This document shows, one piece after another, positions 1 through 11,584 of a DNA stretch of 64,000 nucleotides; position 1 is the stretch's first letter, and each line of letters opens with the position of its first letter. The position numbers were made by a program, and so were the translations under genes. The DNA comes from Nemania diffusa (lineage: Eukaryota > Ascomycota > Sordariomycetes > Xylariales > Xylariaceae). The notes below the pieces were generated by a model. That model was not told the origin of the DNA, made no database searches, and worked only from the letters and a program-made list of their open reading frames with translations. The stretch spans positions 620,001 through 684,000 of the forward strand of contig JBBPUQ010000011.1 in NCBI GenBank assembly GCA_038501195.1. Reading direction: 5' to 3'.

Positions 1-51
1 AAAATCTCTTGCTGGTACTTTAGCTTTAGTGACTTTAGCACTGACACTTAG

Positions 52-548
52 ACAAAGCTACTGATAATATACTCTACGACCCTGCAACGGGCCGTATAAC
101 AGCACTTCTCGATTATGATTTCGCTAGCATCCTACACCCTGCATATGAATTCTTCCGCTCCTTTAATAGCACCGGCGGCCGGCTTAGCGGCTGGTTGGGC
201 GACGCGACTCCACAGGAGAAGGAGGCCGCAGCGCTTCGGAATGCCAAACTTACCGGACAGTCTCCTTCACCTCTTCCAGTTCCGGTGGCGGCCGATAATG
301 CGGGGGTTGATTGGGAACTCGCGCAGGCATGGGAAGACGAGCTGCAGAAACTGGACGTAAAGCGACCTAGCTCTATTCAAGGGATTGATAAGATTGCGGA
401 TGTTGACGAAGTTTTGGGCTGTCTATTACCCTGGACATTGACTAATGAGGACTATTTGAGAATGAATCCAGAGGAAGATCACAGAATGAAGTTGAGACGC
501 AAGAGCGAGAGGCAGCTTGTAGCCTTACTAGGTCACATGGGATTCTAA
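52..548 (+). CDS. APH-type phosphotransferase (kinase-like), 3' end only
   Basis: This is the C-terminal part of a fungal aminoglycoside-phosphotransferase/choline-kinase-like protein; the 5' part lies outside the window. The open frame reads TDNILYDPATGRITALLDYD at about 60-119, which is the family's Asn-containing catalytic loop followed by the metal-binding Asp. It continues with FASILHPAYEFFRSF and ends in an acidic C-terminus at a TAA (546-548). Upstream of about 45 the frame is full of stops, so an exon boundary is likely. An AG at 50-51 could be the acceptor, and the catalytic His-x-Asp would then be partly in the previous exon. A residual HLD-like reading just before the boundary makes decay an alternative. 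Family members phosphorylate small molecules or are of unknown substrate; no substrate can be assigned here. Confidence 0.7.
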
Positions 549-733
549 CGGTTGCAAGAGAGAAACGACGGCGACGAGAGAATATGCTGAAAAAAAGGGG
601 CAGAATGCAGATAATTGATAGTGACGGTAGGGGATAGATAGGTGGGCGAATATTTGAGTCACGTGGTAGATCTGAACTCGCAGATAATACTGCTGTATTT
701 CATGAACTTTAGAACGTGCATCATTCAACAAAC

Positions 734-985
734 TCACCCAGTCCCATCCGGATGGAACACGAGCGTCCTAACCTCGATACTCTCCCTCTTCGGCATATCC
801 TCATACTCCTCTTTCACAATCGCCGTAATATGCGGCGCCCTCCGCGTCCTCCCGTCCATCTTCAAATCAAAACACTTAATCAGCAGCACCTCCTCAGGCG
901 TCTGCTTATGCAGATAATACCACTTATGCTCTAAAACCGCTCTTACTGAAAATATATCCCCCTCCTCATCTGGCTGATGCTCGTA
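734..985 (-). pseudogene. C-terminal relic of a CmcJ/AsaB-like (GA4-desaturase-like) oxidoreductase
   Basis: Reading the minus strand from 985 to a TGA at 734-736 gives an open stretch with the conserved C-terminal signature of the fungal CmcJ/AsaB hydroxylase-desaturase family. Visible motifs are HKWYYLHKQTPEEVLLIKCF, then a TRRAPH segment and the terminal PRESIEV-like motif (here KRESIEVRTLVF). A stop (986-988) closes the frame upstream, and transposon DNA starts about 55 bp further on, so at least the N-terminal two thirds are missing. I infer a gene truncated by insertion or decay. Members of this family act in secondary metabolism. A remote 5' exon beyond the transposon cannot be excluded but was not seen. 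Confidence 0.65.
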
Positions 986-1040
986 TCACTCACGACTTCT
1001 TACAGTACCTTCCTAAGAAGCGGAATAGCGGCGCCGACGA

Positions 1041-2279
1041 TGGGCCATGTATAAATAAATTAATTATATAATTAACTAGGCTGACTGACCTGACTGACCA
1101 GGTGGTTGACCCGATTTATCTGATTGGCCTACCTAACGGAATTAACTTAACTGACTTAATTGATTGAACTTTATATAAGTTAATAATAGGTCAGCCTGGT
1201 CAGGCAGGCCCAGTTAAGCCCATTTAGGGAGGGCCATACGTACAGACCACCGACAAAACTATTTCTACCCCAATTTCCGTTTTTAGTTTTTAGTTTTTAA
1301 AAAATAAATTTCGCAAGTACTATATACAGTAATAAATTAATTCAATTTATTGTATAAAACAATATATATTTAGCTTAATTAACTTATAGGCTTGATTAAA
1401 TTTATTTAACCTGACTGACTTGACTGACCTGGTTAACCTGGTTGACTTGGTTGGTTTGATTGATTTGACTAACCTGACTGAATTGACTGACCTAACTGAC
1501 TTGGTTGGACTAACCTGACTGACTTAGTTGAATTGACTGACCTAGTTGACCTAACTAGACCTGACTAGACCTGACTGACCTGACTGACCTGGTTGAATTG
1601 ACTGACCTGACTGAATTAACTGACCTAGTTGACCTAACTGGACCCGACTGAACTGGTTGATCTGGTCAACCTAACTAGGTCAGTTAAGTCTAGTCAGGCT
1701 AACTACCTAGGTAGGTTAACCAGATCGACCAGGTCAATCAGGTCAATCAGGTCCAGTCAGGTCCAGTCAGGTCAACTAGGTCAGTTAATTTAGTCAGGCC
1801 AGTCAATTCAACCAGGTCAGTCAGGTCAATTATGTTATAAGCTTCGTGTGTGATCTAGCCTGTTGATCGTACGGCTTAGTCAGCCGTTGTTTTCTGGGTC
1901 GCAGCTCTGTATTAAAAATTAATAACAACACGTTTAATCTACTTGTAAACAAAATTAAATTATACTAATAAAGTTAATATTTAAACAGTTTAAATTATAA
2001 TTATATTTTATAAGTAATATTATTAATATTAAATGCTAATTATTTTAAGATGTTAACTAATTTTTTTAAAAACTAAAAACTAAAAACTAAAAACTAAAAT
2101 TGGAGAAAAATAGTTTTGTCGGTGGTCTGTACGTATGGCCCACCGTCCCCATTAGGTCCAATTACGTCCAACTCGGTCAGTTAGGTCAACCAGGTCAGTC
2201 AGGTCTATTTAGGTCTAATTAGATATTTAAATAATTAAAATAAAATAGTTTTGTCGGTGTATGTATGTATGGCCCTCCC
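1041..2279. mobile_element. Composite inverted-repeat (foldback/MITE-like) element with GACTGACC arrays
   Basis: A sequence starting GGGAGGGCCATACGTACAG at 1227 recurs inverted twice on the right. One copy, with about 40 bp of strong identity, ends near 2140; a shorter one ends in GGCCCTCCC at 2271-2279. Dinucleotide TA flanks the outer pair (1225-1226 and 2280-2281), as expected of Tc1/mariner-type target duplication. Inside are TTTTTAG runs and long degenerate arrays of GACCTGACTGACC-like units, which switch orientation around 1700-1715 so that the centre can fold back. A further GGGCCAT followed by AT-rich sequence and GACTGACC units at 1041 suggests an older flanking or nested copy. No transposase frame is visible, so it is non-autonomous. 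Which two ends form one transposition unit is uncertain. Confidence 0.7.
1405..1830. repeat. Degenerate tandem array of GACCTGACT-type units, inverted about ~1708
   Basis: From about 1405 to 1690 the plus strand is built of variants of CTGACTGACCTGGTTGACC. From about 1715 to 1830 the same unit appears as its complement (GGTCAATCAGGTCAGTCAGG). The turn lies at the palindrome CTACCTAGGTAG near 1707-1718. Units differ mostly by C/T and G/A exchanges. Short blocks of the same unit also occur at 1080-1135 and 2150-2210, outside the inner terminal repeats. Confidence 0.75.
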
Positions 2280-2697
2280 TAGGGGCCACTCCCACGGCTT
2301 CATATACCTAATAAACCCTTGTATTAAATAAGCAGGAATAATTATTTTTATTAGGTATATATTATGAAAGTGGCTGCCTTAGGTAGGGGTTAGCACCGCC
2401 GCCGCCTCAGAACAGCGGTATAATGACTAGAAGACAGAATTGGGTGCGTGCGGGGTATGAAGCGATGTGACTTTAGATGTAGGGATTGATTTGCCCAGCG
2501 AGCTGCCTACCTGCACGTAGTATGAGGCTATGGCGGATTTCGTGGCTATGTTGAATGCGCCCAACCTTCCTCCTGTGCCATGAAAAATGCTCTCCCACAT
2601 TACCAGGTTCCATGACATAGCACTCTTCTCTTCGTAGTAATCTATTATTCTTGCCTGTATCCCACGTCTACCAAGAGAGTTACGTTTAACGACGAGG

Positions 2698-5600
2698 ATG
2701 GATCCGCTGTCGGCTTTGGGAGCGGCGGCAGCAGCTCTCCAATTCGTTGATGCCAGTAGTAAGTGCCCAACACAACAGAGGATACTCACATTCGCAGGAA
2801 ACTTGACGGTGATTGCAACGACCAGTCTCTAACGAAATGTATTATAGTCAAAACGTACAAAATTTTGCGAGGTGCTGACTCGAATACTGAACGAAATAAG
2901 GAACTCGAAGACAATATCCGAGCTGCCCAAACCCTGGGGAATAGCCTCGCGCTGGCATCTACTTCCCAAGGGGTCACCGACCCAGTGACTGAAATCACGG
3001 CGAGGTGTGCGTCGAAATCTCGCGAGCTTTTAACACTCCTGGAACATGTCCGCGGCTCCGGGAAAGGAAGAATACAGGCCGCGGCACGTGCGTTCCTCAA
3101 CAAGAATAAGATCGAATCTCTTCATACCTCTCTTGTGGAGAACAGAGCTGGTTTAAACCTACTTATCTCCCAGAAGCTATTGTAAGCTTTAGCAAATAGA
3201 GGTGTTTTCTACTCTTAACACTAACCCTAATATTAGGTCCTCCGTTGACCTTAATACAGCGGCCCATACCAAAGAGTTTCAAAATCTCGATTCATCTATA
3301 CAAAAGCTCTTTCACGACCTGGCAGAGCAGCAGAAATTCGCAAAAGTTGGCATCGCTAGTCTGTCTAGGAAAGTGGACCGCGCTCATAAAGATGTACAAC
3401 TCCGTTTTACCCAGGTTGACCAATCTACGATGCGCGAAAAAATCCTCGAAAGCCTATTCTTCCCCGATATGCATACGCGCAGACACCAAATCAAAGAGCC
3501 TACACCGGGTACTTTAGACTGGTTATTCAGCTCAACACACGAGAACTTGGATCATGGCGTAACGTGGTCAGATTTCAACCAATGGCTTCGCGAGGATACT
3601 TCAACATATTGGATATCTGGAAAAGCTGGGTCTGGAAAGTCTACGTTAATGGCACATCTTGTTCGAGACCGGCGAACACGTCAAGAGCTAAACGCTTGGA
3701 GCAGCGGACATAAGCTAGAAGTTCTATCATTTTTCTTCTGGCGTGCCGGGTCTGACCTTCAAAAAAGCATCTCGGGACTTCTGCGCACCCTTTTATACCA
3801 ACTTTGTGGCCTCCAGCCTGCGATTCTAGCCTTGATTGCTTCCCGTCTTTTATCACCGCCTGGAATAGTTCCAACCTGGACAGAAAAGGCCTTACTCGAA
3901 CACATCTCCAAAGCAATAAAACTCGGTAAAAGGCAGCATTATTTGTGTGTGTTTATTGATGGACTGGACGAGTACACAGGTTCCTACGATGATCTGCTAG
4001 ATTGTATTGAGCACCTACAGGATTTTCGTCATGTAAAATTCTGTGTTTCAAGTCGGCCGGAGGTAGAGCTTGCCCACCGTTTTCTAAATTCCAAACAACT
4101 TCGTCTCCAAGACCTAAATAGAAACGACATTGAAATTTTTATCGAACGGTCGTTTAAAAAGGCAAAATTAAACAAGCAACAACACAGCAAAAGGCTAATC
4201 CGAGATATAGCTTTGCAAGCACAAGGCGTATTTTTATGGGCTTCCCTTGTAACACAATCCCTTATAAAAGGAGCTAGAGCCGGCGATGACAAGAAATTGA
4301 TGCGAAAACGCCTGAATTTGCTTCCCAGAGAAATGGACCAACTATTTGAGCAAATATTGCACGATATGGACCCCGTTTATCAAGAGTCGGCAGCTGTTTA
4401 TGTGCAGCTAATGCAACTTATGTCCGAGACTTTTCAAGCTAGCGACTTGATTAATATTTCAATAATTACAACTGCGCAGCTTGAAAAAAAGATAAATTCA
4501 TATAAGCAGTTCGCGGATGAATGTAAGCGCGTGGAAACTCAAATTGCTACGCACAGCGCAGGTCTCCTTGAAATTATCCACCTTAGCTATCCGTTTTTCA
4601 CGGAAAGTCATTGGGACGAAGCTATAGTTCAGCATGTCAGCAACCAACCACACTTCACACTAGGTCCTGAAGGTTTCGACCGCCGCAAGTGTCTTGAGCA
4701 GGAGCCGTATCCAACCATGCTTATGTATGAATATCGGAGTATGAGGTGGATGCATAGGTCCGCATTCGAGTTTTTTACTAATCAATCCGAGAAAAGCCCA
4801 CTGGTAAAATTAAGCCCAAGCCGTGAGGTGCTACTTCATCGAATTGTCGAAGGTTCCATCAGGTATCTCGTCGCTGCCCCTTCTTGCTCCTATTACCAAG
4901 GGTCAGAGCAAAAGAATAACTCTACAATGGTACAACGACTCGAGGGGACAATAAATTTCGTCCTTTCGTGGTATAGACATTACCCCAAAGTGGCCTCGTC
5001 CGCACTCGACAAATTATACTGTGTATATGTTAAATGCGACTCGGATGAGCTGTGTAGCGCTCGATGCCGCAATTGGTTTGACCCAAATACTGATGTATAC
5101 ACTGGAGGAGTTGCATTCTGGTATGCTTGTGCCTTTTATGGATCTTCATGTTATTCATATATGTTGTCTCAGATGGAACGCATTTTAGAAGATACAGCTT
5201 CCGACACCCTCAGCGCGTACCTTCTAGCTTTGTTAGTGAACTTATCTAGGACCAGGACCCGAGAGCTTAACAGTTGTTTAGCTCCGTTTGTTGCTGGTCT
5301 CGCCGAAGCTTTACTGCAACGCATAGTCAGGGGGTTCCAAAACGGCACGAAGTACAGATGCACTAGTTCAGTTGACACAAGTCATCGAGAGTATTGGGGT
5401 CCCTTTTTCTGGGGGTTGTGTTTCACCTCCGCCAGTTGGAAGGAGCCGGTTACTCATGGATCTCTGAAAGTTATTCAAAGCTTGATTTATATCCTTAGCC
5501 TTGCTTTGGTTGGCGGCCTGGATAGCGGCACTGATCTACAAATACCGCCATCGTTGTTCGCTTTAATGGACATCACAGACTTGTATGTGGCACCAGATTT

Positions 5601-6192
5601 CGTGCTCAATCGGATATATATCCAGATTTCTGCAAAAGCTTTGCGTACAGCTCGATATCATCAAGTGGCAAGGAGTGAAGACAGAAGAGAGCCCCGCCTT
5701 AGAAGAAACATTGGAAGCCATATTTCTACGAATGCAGTCCATAACGCTGTGCGGATTTTATGCGTGCCGTCGTTGAGAAGACATCCTATTACCTCACAGA
5801 GAGGTAGACAGGTGATATTTGACCCATGGGATATGGAATGGGAACCAGTTACCGAGCTTCAATCCTCCCAACTCATTTCTCTTTTCCCCAGCCCAACAGT
5901 ATCGAACAAGTTATTGGATTTAATCAATTATGAAATATTTAGTGAGTCAGATGAAGCGTCTATAAGGTTTACAATGGTTCCGAATTCGCAACATCTACGG
6001 GAAGAGGTGTGTGGGATGCTTCTCCTGGAGATTAAATCACCCGAGCAAGATTTAAATGGGAGTCAACAACTCATTGCTGCCGCTTGTGTCAGAGCAGGTC
6101 TATTAGATCCGGTCTTCGACTACCTAGATATTACTGAAAGAAGCCACGAATTCTCTAGCGACAAGGCCTTTCCTATCTCGGCATTCTTCTGA
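2698..6192 (+). CDS. NLR-like STAND protein: fungal N-terminal helical domain plus NACHT ATPase
   Basis: Model: join(2698..2758, 2848..3181, 3237..6192), 1116 residues. Intron 1 is GTAAGT..TATAG with TCTAAC branch; intron 2 is GTAAGC..TTAG with CACTAAC; both joins keep frame. Exon 1 encodes MDPLSALG..LQFVDAS, the usual start of fungal STAND proteins, leading into an amphipathic helical domain (about 1-150). The NACHT NTPase follows, with Walker A GKAGSGKST at about 259-267, Walker B FIDGLDEY at about 370 and a sensor-like CVSSRPE. The region after NACHT resembles that of DUF7791-type proteins (RSMRWMHRSAFEFF). I see no WD40, ankyrin or TPR repeats in the C-terminal ~400 residues. Such proteins are candidate innate-immunity or heterokaryon-incompatibility receptors; ligand and effector output are unknown. 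A transposon lies about 400 bp upstream. Confidence 0.88.
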
Positions 6193-7538
6193 GGTATATT
6201 CATAATATGAACTAAAATGTCTCTAGGTTACCATCTTTTCGGACCTAGCGAGGTATGGAGAGATAAGAGCAATGACTCCAATCTCTTCTAGAGAAAGATA
6301 TGCCACATGAGCACACTCATGAGGAGGATCCCAATGATTTATACAAAAGACACAGATGCAGGGGTTACAAGGATACATTCAAGGAAGTTCCAAATGTAAT
6401 TAGTCACTATTTTGTGAGGCCATAAAACAACTAACTATCTTTTGATTTCAATGATCGGGAAAAAATGCTCATATTAGCAAAACGTTAGCAATGAACTTCT
6501 TCTATCATTACTGTTCCTCTACACGGATTCTTTATCTAGTAGTAAAATGTCATTTTTATAACTTGTTTCTTCTAATAATTTTAAGAATTAAATCTTTATT
6601 GCACTTCTGAGCGCAGATAGTATTAAGGCGCTTAAGCAGCAAATACACATTTCATAGCAATATGCTTAAGCATACTACTTGCGGTATATAAGCTGATTAT
6701 ACCCCCATGTCTAAATCTAAACAACTGCTAGGTGGTTTCTTAGATAAGTACTTATGGTCTTGTAATACTACTTACGTATGGTAACATATATAAATATCTC
6801 CTATCTACATGTCGGCCTTTCGTTTCTCCTTCTATATGTAATAGCCCACTACCTAGATATTTACCCTACCCCCCTTACGCGGGCCATCCTAGTACTGGTC
6901 TACGATAAGCCGATAAGGTAAGTGGCGCTCGTGGCTTCGAAGAGCATTAGGTCATTCTGGGAATAGCGCGGGGTTCTTGCAGGGGACCCCGCATTAGCTG
7001 CATGAAGGATGATGGCATTGTGTCTGCAAAATCTCAAGCTATCCAATCAACGCTACTCGAGAACCTGAGGCACTTAGGTATTGCCCGCCTATTGTTGCTC
7101 TGTGCCCCGCCATTTGCGATCAATATTGCCTGCCCCTCCAAAAAATTTCTTATCATAGGGTCGACTCGGAGACTGGTATCGGGACAAAATTGTTGTCTGC
7201 TCTCACTCTCCCTTAGCATTGGCCGCCGGGTCAGTTGCGCCAAACACTCCTCGACACATAATCTGCAAGGGTTTGTCACCGTTAGAGAATATTTATTCGA
7301 GGTATATACCTACCTGCTAACTCCATTACAGCACCTAGCAGAGATATATATTCTACGTCCCAAGTCCCGCGTCCACGTTGCCCTTTACTAGCCGACCACC
7401 GGAGCAATCAGGTACTTTATAGATAGACAGCCTGGCCCACCCCGGATCTTATTACATCGTCGAGTCGCAAAGAACATTGCGCAGCCTTCCATCGTACCAC
7501 GAACAAAATTCGGTCATACATAACACTCGCAACACAAG
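6193..7538. other. Intergenic, no gene recognised
   Basis: AT-rich spacer between the NLR-like gene and ade4, with many stops in all frames. A 129-codon open frame at 7002-7391 lacks family resemblance and is not called. The segment 7400-7538 is the likely ade4 promoter and leader. I saw no clear terminator, tRNA or repeat. Confidence 0.5.
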
Positions 7539-10413
7539 ATGTGTGGTGTTGTAGGTCTTCTCTTGGCTGACACCGAGTCGCATACCGAGGCGTCTCATAT
7601 GCTGTTCGAGTCGCTATTCTATCTTCAGCATCGCGGGCAAGATGCGTGCGGAATGGCCACGTCGGGTCCGAAAGGGCGAGTGTACCAATGCAAAGGTTTG
7701 CTTGCTCGGTCTATAGTTGCGACATTATTGGCGATGCAAAGCTGGTTTCTAACACCCTGGAACAGGCAATGGCATGGCCTCCAAGGTTTTTCAGGACGGG
7801 GCGCGTGTAAATGACCTCCCTGGTTACATGTGAGTTGTCATCCATATTACCTGAAATTCACGCACTCGATTCCACCAACCTACCTCACCCAGAAAACAAC
7901 AGAACAAAACAACCCCTTCTCTACGTCTAATATCATATCCACTAACTGGAGTCTTTCCTAGGGGTATTGCCCATCTTCGCTATCCGACAGCCGGGACATC
8001 GTCCGTATGTTTCCTCCCTAATTGGCCAGCAGAGCTATACCCATACTTTTAGTAACCTTGCACGCCATGTTACACATTATGAGCCTTATATGTTACCTAC
8101 ATGTAACATGAGCTATCTTACTGTTGCATTAAATATGTGGCTTAGTAACTTGGCTATGTCTTACTTTCTGCTTGACTAACTTCATGTGGCCTGGTTTTTG
8201 ACGGCTAGCTGCGCTACATGAAGTGAGGCTTCTTATTCTAACAGTTTCACTTTCTGTAGAGCGCTGAAAGTCAACCCTTCTACTGCAACAGCCCCTACGG
8301 TATTTGGTATGTACACACCCCCTTTTTTCTGCCTTTAGGTACTACGCTAGAATATGTTCCTTATCCCTGTATACCACTGCTGCAAGCAACTCTACACGCA
8401 TTCGACTAAGATGCATGTGCATATAGCCTTGCCCACAATGGAAACCTCATCAACGCCCCCGAGCTCCGTAGCTATCTCGACGAAGAGGCCCACCGCCATG
8501 TAAACACCGACTCCGATAGCGAATTAATGCTTAACATAATTGCGAATGCCCTTAACGACACTGGAAAGGTCAGGGTTAATGTCGAAGATATTTTCCGCTC
8601 CCTTACCCAAATGTACCAGAAGTGCCAGGGCGCTTGGGCCGTTACCGCCATGATTGCTGGATTCGGCAGTAAGTAGCCAACCACTCAGTATCCCATCGTG
8701 CTAGCCATCTCGTATATGTGGAGGAACAGGAACCAATGTAGCCTTTTGTTCACCATATCTCTTAGACATGTTGGATCTATCTGCGCGGCTTAGCGTCCGG
8801 ACCAAGACTGCTGTTGCTAACAACCACCTTAGTTCTGGGGTTCAGAGACCCACACGGTATTCGCCCGCTTCTCATCGGTACACGGCCTTCTGCCACCATC
8901 AAGGGAGCGCTAGACTATATGTTTGCGTCTGAAAGCATTGCCCTTCGTCAACTTGGGTTCAAGGATTATAGAGATATCTTGCCTGGGGAGGCCGTTTTCG
9001 TGAAAAAGGGAGGGAAAGCCGAGTTCAAACAAGTCGTTGAGATGAAGAGCTATACACCTGATATATTCGAATATGTGTATTTTGCGAGACCTGATTCTGT
9101 CGTAAGTCCCGGCCCCTGTTCGAATAATCTGCGACCTCTCATTGCTACCAGCCCTAGCGTTGGTTTTCTTGGTCAATCCATATTGCTTAACGTCTTGCCT
9201 CGTTAAATTCAGCTGCGTTGAGATTCACTTTTGCTAACTGTGAAAAAATTATAGTCGGATTCAATTAGTATTCACAAGAGCAGGCAAAATATGGGAGTAA
9301 AACTTGCAGACAAGATCCGCGAAACTATCGGAGATGAGGGAGTCCGCGGAATAGATATTATTGTCCCGGTACCGGAAACCTCCAACACATCTGCCGCAGT
9401 CGTGTCGGAGCGGCTTGGGGTCCCGCTTTCGAATGCTTTTGTCAAAAACAGATTTGTTTTCCGCACATTCATCTTACCCGGTCAGAAGCTCAGGCAAAAG
9501 AGTGTCCGCCGCAAGCTTTCTGCCATCGAGTCCGAGTTTAAGGGACGGACGGTATGTCTTGTAGACGACTCTATAGGTGAGTTTTAAAGTGTTTTTAGCT
9601 CGACTACTCAGGCGCTCGATATGCTAATCAACCAATTTGAAGTCCGTGGCACCACATCGAGGGAGATTGTTAGTATGGCGCGAGAAGCTGGTGCTGTAAA
9701 GGTTTACTTTGCTAGCTGTGCGCCGCCTCTGGTATACCCTCATATCGTATGTTATTTTGCCACCATTTAATTACAGAGCACTAACAGTGTGTAGTACGGC
9801 ATCGATCTTGCATCACCCCAGGAGATGATTGCACATGAGAAGGTGAGTCGTAACCCTCATATTTCACTCACACTACTATCGGACCTCGTATGAAAGATCT
9901 CAAGTTCTAACGCGTGGGTTTTCATCAATGTAGACTCGAGAGGACATTGCGCAATTAATAGGCGCAGACGATCTGATATATCAAGATCTTGACGACCTGA
10001 AGCAAGCATGCGCCGAAGCCGCGCCCAAAGGCGGGGTCAAGGAGTTTGAAGTAGGTGTCTTCTGCGGCAAGTACCAGACCGCCATCCCCGAAGGCTATTT
10101 CGACCACCTAGACGAGGTAAGAGGCAAGAAGAGAAAGATGAACGGCGGAGAGGACCTCAAGGGAGCCCTCAAGGTTAGCGGTCCCGTCAACGGGTCGAAT
10201 GGTGGCAGCTCATTCACGCTTGAAATCCCGGTTAACGCGCTGCCCAAAAACGCGGACCCGACGGCTTTGCTGTCGGTCTCCAACGCACCCCGCTCCCCGG
10301 ATAACCGGGAGGATATCAGGTTGGTCTCCCAGTGTAGTGTCCAAGTACGTGAAGATCTCACCTCAGCTGACTTTCGTCCCAGCATCCACAACATCGCATC
10401 CGAAAACAATTAA
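7539..10413 (+). CDS. ade4: Amidophosphoribosyltransferase (glutamine PRPP amidotransferase)
   Basis: First step of purine synthesis: PRPP plus glutamine to phosphoribosylamine, in the cytosol. Model: join(7539..7695, 7766..7829, 7962..8004, 8260..8306, 8427..8668, 8833..9101, 9255..9576, 9643..9746, 9795..9842, 9934..10319, 10383..10413), 570 residues, in frame throughout. MCGVVG places the catalytic Cys at residue 2 after Met removal. The glutaminase domain shows [27 protein letters not shown] and TDSDSE. The transferase part shows [22 protein letters not shown] and the PRPP loop [17 protein letters not shown], the last assembled across intron 7. The last intron gives the normal C-terminal NREDISIHN. 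Deviations: Leu where Phe usually precedes AHNGN, and [10 protein letters not shown] where DGIS(V)-type sequence is usual. Ten introns is intron-rich. It could be the sole ade4 or a diverged paralogue. Confidence 0.9.
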
Positions 10414-11584
10414 TACCTCAACGGGAATATGGCTGCGAGATATAGGCGAAACGGGAAGTACCTTGACATGTATAAACCCGAACAGGGAGAACAAAAAAAT
10501 CGTTGTAATATTCCGGAGTGGCAAGCGCTCGCTCCTGCATACATGGCTAGACCCTCCCCGGCTGCACATCGGGAAAAGCCATATACACCCGAATCCCGGG
10601 ATTTCATAGTGCTGGCTGGTCATCATAGAGTGATAGAGCGGGATACGTACGGGCCCGGCGTTCAGTTTGTTTATTTGTCCGTCTGCTTGCTGCTTAGACG
10701 GATGAAACGAACAACCCAGCTGGACCGGTCCGGTTTACATAGGTTCGAAAACGATAGAGATAGCTGCCCCGGGACTGGGAGTGTAGAACCGAAATAAAAA
10801 AAGTAATGACAATTCATTGTGTTCGCTGTATCGAGTGCGAGTTCATGCGGGGTACATGTCTGCCTACCTAATGTACCGGCAGTTGTCGTTGTAAGTGAGA
10901 AGCTGAATTCATTGATAGGCGGATGAGAGAACTAGTCGCACAGTATTAGTATTCTGGGTCGAATGACGAGACCCTTTCGCTCAAGTTGTACGAGTGGCGT
11001 ATAGACTATACTCGATGAATAATACTAGGAGAGGCAACAGTACTACCAGAGACGAAGAGAGGTCAAAGAATCGTAAGTTTGGGGTATATTTTCTGTATAA
11101 CATTCGTCGCAAAACCCGGAGCGGAGTTCGAAGCCCCTATCTAATACCATGCGTGTTCTAGTGCCGTCGAGACTAAGGTATCCAATCTATCTAGTGTAGG
11201 TATATAATGCAGCGCAAGGGAAGCGCCGAAGTCGTGAGTCGAACCATTTAGTCCCGGACGTATCCGAGACATATCCATGTGTAACCATGCCCAGCCTAAG
11301 CCAACGATGAACGTCAACTGAGTCTTATCCCGCGTGTTGCCTTTCGTAAACCCGTCTAGAGCGCCTGTGCATGCTGTCATTTTCATCGTCGTCATTCATG
11401 CCTTGCGTTCCGCATAGGTTCATCCCCTTCCCATCGCCAAGCTCATGAAATAGGAATAAACATAGGTTTACAATTGTGAAAAAGGAAACGCAAACTCAAA
11501 TATCAAAACGACAGAGTAGAATGAAAGAGAAGGAAAGTTCGCTCGCTCCCGTTAAGTGACTGATTAAGCACTTTAGATCGAAAC
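10414..11584. other. Intergenic between convergent genes
   Basis: Region between the stop codons of ade4 (plus) and the RS-rich gene (minus). Open frames at 10429-10797 and 11141-11395 show no family features and probably are 3' UTR or spacer. No RNA gene or repeat recognised. Confidence 0.45.

Noticed and set aside
2427..2789. 120-codon minus-strand frame
   Set aside because: It overlaps exon 1 of the NLR-like gene antisense, has no family features, and the plus strand there encodes the conserved MDPLSALG start with a proper splice site.
7002..7391. 129-codon plus-strand frame upstream of ade4
   Set aside because: No recognisable domain, mixed composition, and overlapped by a similar frame on the other strand.
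10429..10797. 122-codon plus-strand frame after ade4
   Set aside because: Begins just past the ade4 stop, with competing frames on both strands; fits 3' UTR or spacer.
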